From assembly GCF_001684965.1 (NCBI RefSeq), contig NZ_MAYG01000001.1, forward strand, positions 1,798,001 through 1,862,000: DNA of 64,000 nucleotides, given 5' to 3'. The position numbers were made by a program, and so were the translations under genes. This DNA comes from Chryseobacterium arthrosphaerae (lineage in GTDB: Bacteria; Bacteroidota; Bacteroidia; Flavobacteriales; Weeksellaceae). Below are positions 25,960 to 33,450 of the stretch, piece by piece. Within the stretch, counting starts at the first letter, position 1. Each line of letters begins with the position of its first letter. The notes beneath the pieces were generated by a model. The model had not been told where the DNA came from and made no database searches. It worked only from the letters and a program-made list of their open reading frames with translations.

Positions 25960-26337
25960 ATGCAAAAAGAAAAACTACGCAGCGTAAGAAAAAGAAAAGG
26001 CTTCACACAACAGCAGGTTGCTGATTTCATTGCTACAGATGTCTCTAACTACAGCAGAAAAGAAAGCGGAGATGTAGCTATAAGAAAAGAAGAATGGGAA
26101 AAACTTGCCCATTTCCTGGAAGTTCCTTTAGAGGAAATCTATGAAGAAGAGGAGGCTAAACAGGTTAATCATTTTGATAATGTTACTGGAAGTAGTGGCT
26201 TTGGAAATAATATCAATGGTAATCTTTATTGTAATGTTCCTGAATTCCTTCTGGAAAGTCAGAGAGAATTGATAGAACTTCTGAAAAAGGAAAACCAAAG
26301 ATTGCAGGAAGAAATAAAAACCATTAAGAAGAAATAA
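25960..26337 (+). CDS. XRE-family HTH regulator with C-terminal coiled coil
   Basis: A 125-residue protein. Residues 1-65 are a Cro/C1-type HTH (KLRSVRKRKGFTQQQVADFI, then STYSRKESG-like NYSRKESGDVAIRKEEWEKLA). An Asn/Gly-rich linker (GSSGFGNNINGNLYCN) leads to a C-terminal coiled coil (SQRELIELLKKENQRLQEEI) that should give dimers. It is divergent from the plug-domain gene, so it may control it or itself; no operator was identified. It ends in a clear terminator. Confidence 0.88.
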   Translation: MQKEKLRSVRKRKGFTQQQVADFIATDVSNYSRKESGDVAIRKEEWEKLAHFLEVPLEEIYEEEEAKQVNHFDNVTGSSGFGNNINGNLYCNVPEFLLESQRELIELLKKENQRLQEEIKTIKKK

Positions 26338-26339
26338 TA

Positions 26340-26366
26340 AAAACTCAGCGATATGCTGAGTTTTTA
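26340..26366 (+). terminator. Terminator of the XRE regulator gene
   Basis: A 9-bp stem AAACTCAGC / GCTGAGTTT with a 5-base loop and following T run starts at the stop codon. Confidence 0.85.
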
Positions 26367-26382
26367 TGTTATCATTGGAAAT

Positions 26383-26485
26383 CGCAAAGGCGCAAATAAT
26401 AAAGAGAAATACCGCTTTAAGGCGCAAAGATTTTATCTCCGATAAAATTGAACACTGGAAATTTTTAAAACCTTAGGTCTTTGCG
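26383..26485. repeat. Intergenic repeat family A, copy 1 (CGCAAAG ... CTTTGCG ends)
   Basis: A 103-base non-coding element bounded by CGCAAAG (26383-26389) and its complement CTTTGCG (26479-26485), with an internal hairpin ATTTTATC-tcc-GATAAAAT (26430-26448). The 42 bases starting at 26416 match 62530-62571 with only about five differences. Other members are at 29925-30085, 42017-42080 and 62498-62571. Confidence 0.6.
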
Positions 26486-26502
26486 TTTACTAAATCAGCA
26501 GC

Positions 26503-27213
26503 TTATTTTTCCGGTGCTGTATCACTACCCTCTTTCTTCCCTAGCGAAGAGTTTTTTGCTGCCTTCACCAGCTCATTGGTATCATTATAAAAAAGTTCCC
26601 AGCCAGATACTTCTTTCATGGCTGTCAGCAGATTAAAATAAGATTTCAAATTTTTCTCCAGATCCTTACGGATGGCGCTGGCACTTGTCATCTGCCGAAG
26701 ATCTGCATTGGCTACTGCCTGGTCTGCAAACAGACTTTCAAAAGCTTCCTGCTTGCCTTTCATTTCTGCAAAGGCATTTTCTAAAGCAAGAAGAGTTATC
26801 TTTTTTTTGTTTTCAGGGGTTTCCAGTTCTTCTATCAGTTTTTTCATTTGAGCAGTCTGGGAAGAGTAACTCAGCCTGTCAATGTTTAGTCCAAAACTTT
26901 TAAACACGGTATACAGCTCTTCTGCGGCCTGATAATTCTTTGCTGATGATAGTTTTCTGTAACCGTTCAGGAAAGCTTTCAGGTTTCTGTAGGCTATATC
27001 CCTTTCCTGGTCTGCTGTTGCCACGTCTATTCCTTTTCCACTGTAGATCTGTTTGGTATACACTTTATCATATTCTGCATATGAGGCTCCTAAAGCTCCT
27101 ACAAGAGGATGATTTGTGATAACAGGATATTTGCCGGATAGGGCATTGGAAATAATTCTTTGAGCTAAAGTCGCAAGATCTTTAGTACTCAGTTCAGTGA
27201 GTGCAATTTTCAT
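26503..27213 (-). CDS. DUF6261-like protein of unknown function
   Basis: A 236-residue protein from ATG 27213 (MKIALTELSTKDLATLAQRI). It is soluble and almost wholly helical, without motifs of an enzyme. It resembles the Bacteroidota family called DUF6261, whose members share the start 'L...L...E...L..R.....', a V...G...A-type middle and a helical C-terminus; this family assignment is from memory. A long upstream extension of 36 residues is rejected because it covers a good promoter at 27246-27276. It faces the AT-rich DUF4062 gene divergently and is probably transcribed alone. Near its C-terminus it is Lys/Ser-rich (LGKKEGSDTAPEK). Confidence 0.72.
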   Translation of the reverse strand: MKIALTELSTKDLATLAQRIISNALSGKYPVITNHPLVGALGASYAEYDKVYTKQIYSGKGIDVATADQERDIAYRNLKAFLNGYRKLSSAKNYQAAEELYTVFKSFGLNIDRLSYSSQTAQMKKLIEELETPENKKKITLLALENAFAEMKGKQEAFESLFADQAVANADLRQMTSASAIRKDLEKNLKSYFNLLTAMKEVSGWELFYNDTNELVKAAKNSSLGKKEGSDTAPEK

Positions 27214-27245
27214 TTGTGTGTTTTTTATTTTTAATGAATAACAAT

Positions 27246-27276
27246 CAAATATATAAAAAAGTTGTTTAGTTACAAA
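27246..27276 (-). promoter_or_regulatory. Consensus Bacteroidota promoter of the DUF6261-like gene
   Basis: On the minus strand, TTTG (27273-27276), exactly 19 bases, then TATATTTG (27246-27253). This is a full match to the -33/-7 consensus and places the start of transcription about 30 bases before ATG 27213, fixing the start choice. Confidence 0.75.
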
Positions 27277-27330
27277 CAAATTTAAAACACCCTTCCCGAC
27301 TCCTCCAGAGGTTTCCCGCAATTTGCAGGT

Positions 27331-27354
27331 GACTTCCCGAGATCTCGGGAAGTC
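27331..27354. repeat. Perfect 24-base palindrome
   Basis: The half site GACTTCCCGAGA (27331-27342) is followed without a spacer by its exact reverse complement (27343-27354). With no loop it would form a cruciform or a protein-binding site better than a terminator. The GC-rich character is unlike the surroundings. Confidence 0.7.
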
Positions 27355-27462
27355 ATAAACATACTTGTTTTTAACAAACCGAGGGCTCGGGAGATTTGTT
27401 TTGATATTGTTTTAGAGTTTCGGAGGGGTTGGGAAGGTTACAGGTGGGTGTTGGGAAGTTTT

Positions 27463-27527
27463 GGGGCTATAATTAAAATTATTAAATATCATTATGGGTT
27501 TCCGTAATGTTTTAATTTTTAAGCCCC
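27463..27527. repeat. 65-base imperfect inverted repeat before the DUF4062 gene
   Basis: GGGGCT (27463-27468) pairs with AGCCCC (27522-27527), with inner AATTAAAA/TTTTAATT and CATTA/TAATG pairings. It ends 30 bases before the DUF4062 start codon, so it would lie in or next to the 5' leader of that gene. Confidence 0.5.
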
Positions 27528-27557
27528 ATAAATTTGAGTTAAAATATTAATAGAAAT

Positions 27558-28766
27558 ATGGCAAAAAATATCACTCAATTTTCAATATTTTTAGGTTCAC
27601 CTAGTGATTTAGATACCGAACGAACTGAAATTAATAATATTATTAGTGAACTTAATATAAGCTATGCAAGTAAAAATTCTATAAACTTAGATCTTATAAA
27701 ATGGGAAACACATTCTGCTCCTGGAATTTCTCAAACCTATACACAAGACTTAATAAATAAAGATATCGGAGATGACTACGATATATTTATTGGAATGATT
27801 TGGCAAAAATTTGGAACAAAAACTGAAGTAGCCAATTCAGGAACAGAAGAAGAGTTTCTTAGAGCAGTTAAAAGATTTAAAAGTGGCGAAAACCTACAAA
27901 TTCTATTTTATTTTAAAACAGTTCCTCCTTTATCATTAGATCAAATCAATATAGAAGAATTAAACAGAATTAATAATTTTAAAGAAATTCTTAAAGAAAA
28001 TAACATTTTATATTGGAACTTTAATACTGTTGAAGAACTTAAAACACTTTTAAGAATGCATATTCCTAGAAGAATTGATGATTTAAATTCTAAAGCGAAT
28101 TATAATATTTCAAAAGAAGTAGTAGGGATAGAGAATAATCTGCAAGAAAAAGATGAATTACTAGAAACTAAAGATGATTTTGGTTTATTAGATTATATTT
28201 TTCAGTTAGAAGATTATTTAGCTGATTCAAATATTGCCTTGACAAATATTTCTGAAAGTACTGTAAAAATCGGCGAAGACTTACAAAAGAAAGCCGAAGA
28301 AATTACAAGAATATCAAAACTTCCAAACCCAAATAAAATTATTGTCATTGAATATTTTAAACGTACTTCAAAAAGTATTAATGATTATTCAGATAGAATA
28401 AAATTAGAAACACCAAATTTTTATGACAATTTTGAGGAAGCAATTAATGTTGGTTTAAAGTATCTTAGCTTAATTGATAAAGATAATATTAATGATAATT
28501 ATGAAAGCCTAAAGGGAACATACGAATCTGTTTCTGCTTTAAAAGAGAATATTCCTTCAGCAATAAATGGAATGATTGGCTTCTATAATGAAACTATCAA
28601 ACTTCCAAATATTCAATCAGATCTAAATAAATCGAAAAGAAATCTCATGAAACAATTAGAAGAATTAATATTTAAATTAAAGAAAACATTCGAATTAACT
28701 AATGAATTTCAAGGACAAATAGAATACAAATTAACACTATATACAGATAGAAGCGAAGAAATGTAA
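27558..28766 (+). CDS. DUF4062 domain protein with helical C-terminus
   Basis: A 402-residue cytosolic protein. Residues about 8-125 are a DUF4062 domain: FSIFLGSPSDLDTERTEINN, then DYDIFIGMIWQKFGT and SGTEEEFLRAVKRF, the last being the conserved T-x-E-E-E/Y-x-x-A element. This domain is also found at the N-terminus of TEP1 and of NACHT-WD proteins, where it acts as a sensor or effector module. Residues about 190-400 are long helices rich in Asn, Ile, Lys and Glu, likely a coiled coil, and no NTPase motif is visible. The gene is clearly AT-richer than its neighbours (the 60 bases 27601-27660 contain 14 G or C), which suggests recent transfer. A role in defence is inference. Confidence 0.88.
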   Translation: MAKNITQFSIFLGSPSDLDTERTEINNIISELNISYASKNSINLDLIKWETHSAPGISQTYTQDLINKDIGDDYDIFIGMIWQKFGTKTEVANSGTEEEFLRAVKRFKSGENLQILFYFKTVPPLSLDQINIEELNRINNFKEILKENNILYWNFNTVEELKTLLRMHIPRRIDDLNSKANYNISKEVVGIENNLQEKDELLETKDDFGLLDYIFQLEDYLADSNIALTNISESTVKIGEDLQKKAEEITRISKLPNPNKIIVIEYFKRTSKSINDYSDRIKLETPNFYDNFEEAINVGLKYLSLIDKDNINDNYESLKGTYESVSALKENIPSAINGMIGFYNETIKLPNIQSDLNKSKRNLMKQLEELIFKLKKTFELTNEFQGQIEYKLTLYTDRSEEM

Positions 28767-28768
28767 CA

Positions 28769-28801
28769 AATAAAAACCTGCCTCACAGCAGGTTTTTATT
28801 T
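28769..28801 (+). terminator. Terminator of the DUF4062 gene
   Basis: A 10-bp core stem AAAAACCTGC / GCAGGTTTTT with a 6-base loop, extended by AT pairs and followed by ATTTG; it begins 2 bases past the stop. Confidence 0.85.
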
Positions 28802-28804
28802 GTT

Positions 28805-28916
28805 GAGATTCCTACGGAATGACATAAAAGGGGCAAAGAGTGGTACGTTGACCATGTAAATTAAATGTACAGACCATTTGTCATTCAGAGCGAAACGAAG
28901 TGTAGCGTAGAATCTC
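28805..28916. repeat. Intergenic repeat family B, copy 1 (ATTCC/GTCATTC type)
   Basis: A 112-base element that begins GAGATTCCTACGGAATGACA and ends with a matching inverted TAGAATCTC, with TTTGTCATTCAGAGCGAA inside. The second copy is at 42095-42176. Such non-coding MITE-like repeats are dispersed in many Flavobacteriia genomes. Confidence 0.55.
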
Positions 28917-28983
28917 AGTTTTTCAGTAAAAACATTGGTTCCTGCAGAATGATAATGAAGTGCAAATACTTTCCTGAAAAGAA

Positions 28984-29005
28984 AAAAACAGGCTAAAGCC
29001 CGTTT
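28984..29005 (-). terminator. Terminator embedded in the end of the metallo-hydrolase gene
   Basis: On the minus strand AAACGGGCTTTAGCCTGTTT forms a hairpin (ACGGGCT / AGCCTGT, one wobble) followed by T. It includes the last sense codons and the TAG stop at 28993-28995. Confidence 0.65.
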
Positions 29006-29775
29006 CTATTGTTGCTAGATTCTATCAGCACCGCTCCATCTTTCAAAACGATATACTCCTGTCCCACTTCTTTTGAAACGTTTTCCAAATCCTGATCATC
29101 AAACACCTGCGGAATGTAGCATTTCTCATGCTTAAACAATCCATAATGTATAGGAACCAGTTTTTTTGCATGAAGCAAATGAGCCGCAGCAAAAGCTTCT
29201 TTCAGATTGAGGGAAGCCGGAACAGGGCTGTATTCCAGGCCTATGATTTCAAAATTGACGACCACGCCATTCACCGGTAAAAATGCATAATCAATATTCT
29301 CATTTTCTTTTCCCAGCTTCCAGAACTGGTTGTGCCAGATAGTATCTCCGCCATGGAAGATCTTTGTCTCTCCGTCATCCACAATCCAGGAAGACTGTAT
29401 CTCTCCCACTCCATCCATTGCAAATACAGGCTTGAAGGTGATATTGCTTTCCGTAAAGGTTTCATCCAGATCCAATATGATCATTTCAACATCTCCTATT
29501 ATTTTCCGTACCACTTTTTCCAAACCGGAATAGACAATCAGTTTACCCTCCTTTTTCAGACACTTCCTGATAACACTTTTATCAAAATGGTCTAAATGCA
29601 TATGCGTAAACAGGATATAATCTGCCTGCACATGATCTGAAAACAACAATACATCCTCAACAGCATCACCTAAAACAGGTTTGTAATAAGAAAAATCTTC
29701 TACAGCGTCAATTAAGATCGTTTTATTTTGTGAAGTAAGCTTAATGCCTGCCCAGTTTAATTTCTGTATTTCCAT
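28993..29775 (-). CDS. MBL-fold metallo-hydrolase
   Basis: A 260-residue soluble MBL-fold protein of the UlaG/YtkL-like group. Visible metal motifs are THMHLDHFD near residue 57, FHGGDTIWH near residue 140, and the closing PIHYGLF near residue 205. The N-terminal KLNWAGIKLTSQNKTILIDA is typical of proteins that lack a signal. The substrate is unknown. Its promoter carries the palindromic motif TTAACTTTTGTTTA also found before the alpha/beta hydrolase gene, with the same distance to the -7 box, and a Crp-type regulator gene lies 480 bases upstream on the same strand. Confidence 0.9.
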   Translation of the reverse strand: MEIQKLNWAGIKLTSQNKTILIDAVEDFSYYKPVLGDAVEDVLLFSDHVQADYILFTHMHLDHFDKSVIRKCLKKEGKLIVYSGLEKVVRKIIGDVEMIILDLDETFTESNITFKPVFAMDGVGEIQSSWIVDDGETKIFHGGDTIWHNQFWKLGKENENIDYAFLPVNGVVVNFEIIGLEYSPVPASLNLKEAFAAAHLLHAKKLVPIHYGLFKHEKCYIPQVFDDQDLENVSKEVGQEYIVLKDGAVLIESSNNRNGL

Positions 29776-29788
29776 ATTCTTTTTTCAG

Positions 29789-29833
29789 CAAAGGAAGAAA
29801 CTTACGAAGGGCCAGTCAATAAACAAAAGTTAA
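29789..29833 (-). promoter_or_regulatory. Promoter with Crp-type operator-like site for the metallo-hydrolase
   Basis: On the minus strand: TTAACTTTTGTTTA (29820-29833), 23 bases, then TTCCTTTG (29789-29796), a -7-like box 14 bases before the start codon. A TTG lies at 29817-29819, 20 bases before the -7 box. It is the second copy of the arrangement seen at 2621-2664. Confidence 0.55.
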
Positions 29834-29924
29834 TTAATTCAGTGAGGGAGATGAATTTGGAAGTTATTATAGTCTTAAGTTTCTATTGCTGTTCTTTGAA
29901 TTGAATAGTGAGGATTTTTTTAAC

Positions 29925-30085
29925 GCAAAGATTTTATTTTATTAACTGTAGATTCTGAGCAGGCAAAGATGACAGAAAAGCCGTTGACTAAGCTAATGGT
30001 AAAAGTACACTTCATCAAATCGATTGAAAATCGAGTCACATTTTGCTCACTTAAAATAATGCAGGTTTAAAATGGATGCTTTGCG
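29925..30085. repeat. Intergenic repeat family A, copy 2
   Basis: Bounded by CGCAAAG (29925-29931) and CTTTGCG (30079-30085), 161 bases apart end to end. The left arm continues ATTTTATTTTATT, a decayed form of the arm in copy 1. No coding capacity. Confidence 0.45.
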
Positions 30086-30254
30086 TTTATAAAACCATGC
30101 AAAGTTTTTGTTTGTTAAGTGGTAAGTTTACAGGTAACTAATTATTAGATTCTTTATCGAAGTGCTCGCAGTGATTTTGAATTAAATACTTTAAAGATGT
30201 TCGCAAAGGCATTTCACTCAGCAAAATAAAATAGTCTTAGCAACTTCCAGTTTC

Positions 30255-30794
30255 TTACAGAATCCTCTTTCTGATTCTGCTTAAGGAGATTGGGGTAATC
30301 CCGATATAGGAAGCCAGGTATTTTAATGGGATATTCTGGATATAATGAGGTTTATGCTTTAGAAGATATTCATATAAATCCTGGGGTGTATTTTTCAATA
30401 AAAGCATTTCCCTTTTCATGGCCGCATTGAGCTTTCTGCTCAGATAGTAATTCTGTACGAAACGGCAGTGCGGGTTTACAGCAAACAGATTTTTCACCTC
30501 ATCCAGTGTGATTTCCCATGCCAGGCCTTCATTTATTGATTCATAGATACCTTCAGAGCCTTTACCAACGGTAAAAATATCCCCGGGAAAGTAAAATTCT
30601 GCACAGATCTCAGTATCTATGTCTGATGTATTGTGAAGGTAATATTTACGGATAAGCCCATCCTCAAGAAGATAGGCTTTGTGGTCCGGAAATATATTTT
30701 TCTTTGGAAATTCAACCTCAACAAACTTTTCCCATACAGGATCATTATCCTCTACGTTCAGATGTGAAAACAGTTTTTTGTTGATCGTTGCCAA
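30255..30794 (-). CDS. Crp/Fnr family transcriptional regulator
   Basis: A 179-residue protein with an N-terminal cNMP-binding-type barrel (about residues 25-110, HKAYLLEDGLIRKYYLHNTS and EFYFPGDIFTVGKGSE) and a C-terminal winged helix ending ASYIGITPISLSRIRKRIL. The recognition helix differs from that of the regulator at 2766-3368 at only a few positions. It lies 15 bases downstream of hutU on the same strand and is probably co-transcribed with it. A likely target is the metallo-hydrolase promoter at 29789-29833 (inference). Confidence 0.9.
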   Translation of the reverse strand: MATINKKLFSHLNVEDNDPVWEKFVEVEFPKKNIFPDHKAYLLEDGLIRKYYLHNTSDIDTEICAEFYFPGDIFTVGKGSEGIYESINEGLAWEITLDEVKNLFAVNPHCRFVQNYYLSRKLNAAMKREMLLLKNTPQDLYEYLLKHKPHYIQNIPLKYLASYIGITPISLSRIRKRIL

Positions 30795-30809
30795 AGCTGA
30801 TTTTATAAA

Positions 30810-32795
30810 TTACAGTAAATTTTCATCTACAAGGTTCGGAAGGGTTACCTTTAAATTAGGCTCTGCTTCCATGGCTCTTTTGATTGCAAAGACAGCACCT
30901 TCATTTCTTGCCCAGCTTCTTCTTGAGATTCCGTTGTTCACGTCCCAGAACAGCATAGACTTCAGTCTTCTGTCAGCGTCATCACTTCCGTCCAGCAGCA
31001 TTCCGAAACCTCCGTTGATCACTTCTCCCCAGCCTACTCCGCCTCCATTGTGGATGGAAACCCAGGTAGCCCCACGGAAACTGTCACCGATTACATTGTG
31101 AATGGCCATATCTGCTGTAAATCTTGACCCGTCATAGATATTGGATGTTTCCCTGTAAGGAGAATCCGTACCCGACACATCATGATGGTCTCTTCCCAAT
31201 ACTACAGGCCCTATTTCTCCGTTCTTAATCGCTTTGTTGAAAGCTTCTGCAATCTTCATTCTTCCTTCTGCATCCGCGTAAAGGATTCTCGCCTGTGAAC
31301 CAACTACAAGTTTATTTTCCTGCGCTCCTTTGATCCACTGAATATTATCTTTCATCTGCTGCTGAATTTCTTCAGGAGAGCTTTTGATCATCTCTTCCAG
31401 CACAGCACATGCGATATCATCAGTTTTCTTCAGATCTTTAGGGGTTCCGGCTGTACATACCCAACGGAAAGGCCCGAAGCCATAATCAAAACACATAGGT
31501 CCCATAATATCCTGAACATAACTTGGATATTTGAACTCCCTGCCCAATGTAGGGTTGTCTGCCATTACATCAGCTCCTGCTCTGGAAGCTTCCAGTAAGA
31601 AAGCGTTTCCATAGTCAAAGAAATACGTGCCTTTTTCTGTATGCCTGTTGATTGCTGCGGCGTGTCTTCTTAAAGTTTCCTGAACTTTCTCTTTAAATAA
31701 TTCAGGATCTTCAGCCATCATTTTATTAGATTCCTCGAAACTCTGGCCTACAGGATAATATCCACCCGCCCAAGGGTTGTGAAGTGAAGTCTGGTCTGAA
31801 CCTATATCGATTCTCAGATTTTCCTGATCAAATTTCTCCCAAACCTCAACAATATTTCCAAGGTAAGCCAAAGAAACCGTTTCTTTATTTTCCTGTGCCT
31901 CTCTTACTCTCTTTACCAGTGCATCAAGATCTTCATGAATCTCATTCACCCATTTCTGATCGTGGCGGATTCTGGTGATTTTCGGATTTACTTCTGCACA
32001 TACTGTAACACAGCCTGCAATATTTCCTGCTTTTGGCTGGGCACCACTCATTCCTCCTAATCCTGAAGTTACAAAAAGGCCTCCTTTCGGTTCTTTTTTA
32101 ATCTTTCTGAATGCATTTAAAACGGTAATTGTTGTTCCGTGAACAATTCCCTGCGGGCCGATATACATATAACTTCCCGCAGTCATCTGACCGTATTGGG
32201 TTACTCCAAGCGCATTGAATTTCTCCCAGTCGTCCGGCTTTGAATAATTGGGAATCATCATCCCATTGGTCACCACTACTCTCGGAGCATCTTTATGGGA
32301 AGGAAACAGCCCCATCGGATGTCCTGAATACATTACCAGCGTTTGCTCATCACTCATTTCAGAAAGGTACTTCATCGTCAGCAGGTACTGTGCCCAGTTG
32401 GAGAATACGGCACCATTTCCACCGTAAGTAATCAATTCATGAGGATGCTGTGCTACGGCATAATCCAGATTGTTCTGGATCATCAGCATAATGGCTTTAG
32501 CCTGTTCGGATTTTCCCGGATAATCGGTGATGGGTCTTGCCTTCATTTCATAATCCGGACGGAAACGGTACATATAGATTCTTCCGTAATCTTCCAGTTC
32601 CTGCTTAAATTCAGGAATCAGTTCTGCATGAAATCCGGGATCGAAATAACGTAAAGCATTCTTCAATGCCAGCTTTTTTTCTTCTTCTCCTAAAATCTCT
32701 TTGCGTTTCGGAGCATGGTTGATATTCGTTTCGTATGGTTTAGGCTGTGGCAGCTGATGAGGGATCCCCTGTTGAATTTGTTCTTGGAATGTCAT
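30810..32795 (-). CDS. hutU: Urocanate hydratase
   Basis: A 661-residue urocanase that converts urocanate to imidazolonepropionate in histidine breakdown, using tightly bound NAD+. Hallmarks are the dinucleotide-binding segment FVTSGLGGMSGAQPKAGNI near residue 240, YGFGPFRWVCTAGTP with the active-site cysteine, LGRDHHDVSGTDSPYRET, and the C-terminal GGGVGWGEVINGGFGMLLDG. It is longer than the proteobacterial enzyme (about 557 residues), as usual in Bacteroidota. No hutH, hutI or hutG lies in this window, so the pathway genes are scattered. A Crp-type regulator follows after 15 bases. Confidence 0.97.
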   Translation of the reverse strand: MTFQEQIQQGIPHQLPQPKPYETNINHAPKRKEILGEEEKKLALKNALRYFDPGFHAELIPEFKQELEDYGRIYMYRFRPDYEMKARPITDYPGKSEQAKAIMLMIQNNLDYAVAQHPHELITYGGNGAVFSNWAQYLLTMKYLSEMSDEQTLVMYSGHPMGLFPSHKDAPRVVVTNGMMIPNYSKPDDWEKFNALGVTQYGQMTAGSYMYIGPQGIVHGTTITVLNAFRKIKKEPKGGLFVTSGLGGMSGAQPKAGNIAGCVTVCAEVNPKITRIRHDQKWVNEIHEDLDALVKRVREAQENKETVSLAYLGNIVEVWEKFDQENLRIDIGSDQTSLHNPWAGGYYPVGQSFEESNKMMAEDPELFKEKVQETLRRHAAAINRHTEKGTYFFDYGNAFLLEASRAGADVMADNPTLGREFKYPSYVQDIMGPMCFDYGFGPFRWVCTAGTPKDLKKTDDIACAVLEEMIKSSPEEIQQQMKDNIQWIKGAQENKLVVGSQARILYADAEGRMKIAEAFNKAIKNGEIGPVVLGRDHHDVSGTDSPYRETSNIYDGSRFTADMAIHNVIGDSFRGATWVSIHNGGGVGWGEVINGGFGMLLDGSDDADRRLKSMLFWDVNNGISRRSWARNEGAVFAIKRAMEAEPNLKVTLPNLVDENLL

Positions 32796-33101
32796 ATTGC
32801 TATTTAAAGTTCTATGTTTTAAATAATGTTTGAAGTTTTAAAGATATTCAAATTATAAAATCCCTGCAACAAAAAGGAATGAAAGGTGAAAAGCAGAAAG
32901 AAAATACACAGGTACAGTATCAATTCCTATAGAATTTTGCCACGTAAAGAATAACGGCCATCTTTTAATCCTATATTTGAAAAGACACCCCTTCCTTCCA
33001 CCTCTCCGGAGGAAGGAATTTTTCTGTATAAAATAATAGCTACTTCAATAAAAAACCTTACTGAAAATCAGTAAGGCCCATATCTTTTGCGGTTCAAAAA
33101 T
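32796..33101. other. 306-base gap upstream of hutU
   Basis: Holds the hutU promoter region (no firm -7 box), a hairpin TTCCTTCC / GGAGGAAGGAA around 32995-33020 with a T run on the plus strand but no gene to serve, and the terminator at 33049-33077. No ORF was seen. Confidence 0.4.
33049..33077 (-). terminator. Terminator of the small acidic protein gene
   Basis: An 8-bp stem CCTTACTG / CAGTAAGG (33056-33063, 33069-33076) with a 5-base loop is followed by TTTTTTT on the minus strand, 25 bases past the stop. Confidence 0.8.
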
Positions 33102-33395
33102 TTACGTCAGTACGTCATCATTCTCTTCTTCATGGTCGTCCTCATTATCGCTGAGACTCCAATAGTTGTTTTCTTCATCCTCTTCTCCTATTTCTTCCAT
33201 ATCATCATCTTCATCAGCTCCGGGAATATCCAGGCCTTTATCCAGTTTATCCTCATCCAGATCTTCATCCGGAATTGGATTTCCGTCTCCGTCCAGCGAA
33301 ATATGTTTTTCTTTTTTAAAAATATCTTCATTGGGATTATAATCCATCTGCTCCAGTTTTCTGTTCTGTTCATTAATATTGTTTTCCGGTGCCAT
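33102..33395 (-). CDS. Small, highly acidic protein
   Basis: A 97-residue protein dominated by Asp, Glu and Asn. The segment SLDGDGNPIPDEDLDEDKLD has an EF-hand-like DxDGN core, and the C-terminal half is nearly all acidic (DEDDDMEEIGEEDEEN) before a short WSLSDNEDD segment. No signal peptide or membrane segment. Similar small acidic proteins are conserved in Flavobacteriia without a known role. Calcium binding is possible but not demonstrated by the sequence. It lies downstream of a 2-hydroxyacid dehydrogenase gene on the same strand and has its own terminator. Confidence 0.8.
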   Translation of the reverse strand: MAPENNINEQNRKLEQMDYNPNEDIFKKEKHISLDGDGNPIPDEDLDEDKLDKGLDIPGADEDDDMEEIGEEDEENNYWSLSDNEDDHEEENDDVLT

Positions 33396-33450
33396 GACAT
33401 TTGGGTTTTAAAGTTGATATATAAAGAACAAAAATAATTCCAAGATAGTA

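Larger units (their letters stand above)
27214..27557. other. 344-base divergent intergenic region with palindromes
   Basis: Holds the promoter of the DUF6261-like gene (27246-27276), a perfect 24-base palindrome (27331-27354), a related imperfect hairpin around 27376-27398 (aaaccgagggctcgggagat) and a long imperfect hairpin (27463-27527) just before the DUF4062 gene. No ORF was seen. The stretch 27290-27470 is more GC-rich than the DUF4062 gene that follows. Confidence 0.6.
29776..30254. other. 479-base gap between metallo-hydrolase and Crp-type regulator
   Basis: Contains the hydrolase promoter (29789-29833) and an intergenic repeat of family A (29925-30085). No credible ORF was seen in either direction; the remainder (30086-30254) looks like decayed non-coding sequence with scattered 'gcaaag' words. 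Confidence 0.5.

Noticed and set aside
27558..28766. Complete multi-gene defence island around the DUF4062 gene
   Set aside because: No restriction, CRISPR, CBASS, retron or toxin-antitoxin gene lies beside it; only the single gene stands out.
32990..33020. TTCCTTCC / GGAAGGAA hairpin with T run on the plus strand
   Set aside because: No plus-strand gene precedes it, so I do not call it a terminator; it may be incidental.
33102..33395. EF-hand calcium-binding protein
   Set aside because: Only a DxDGN core is present within a generally acidic, low-complexity sequence; a full EF-hand cannot be supported.
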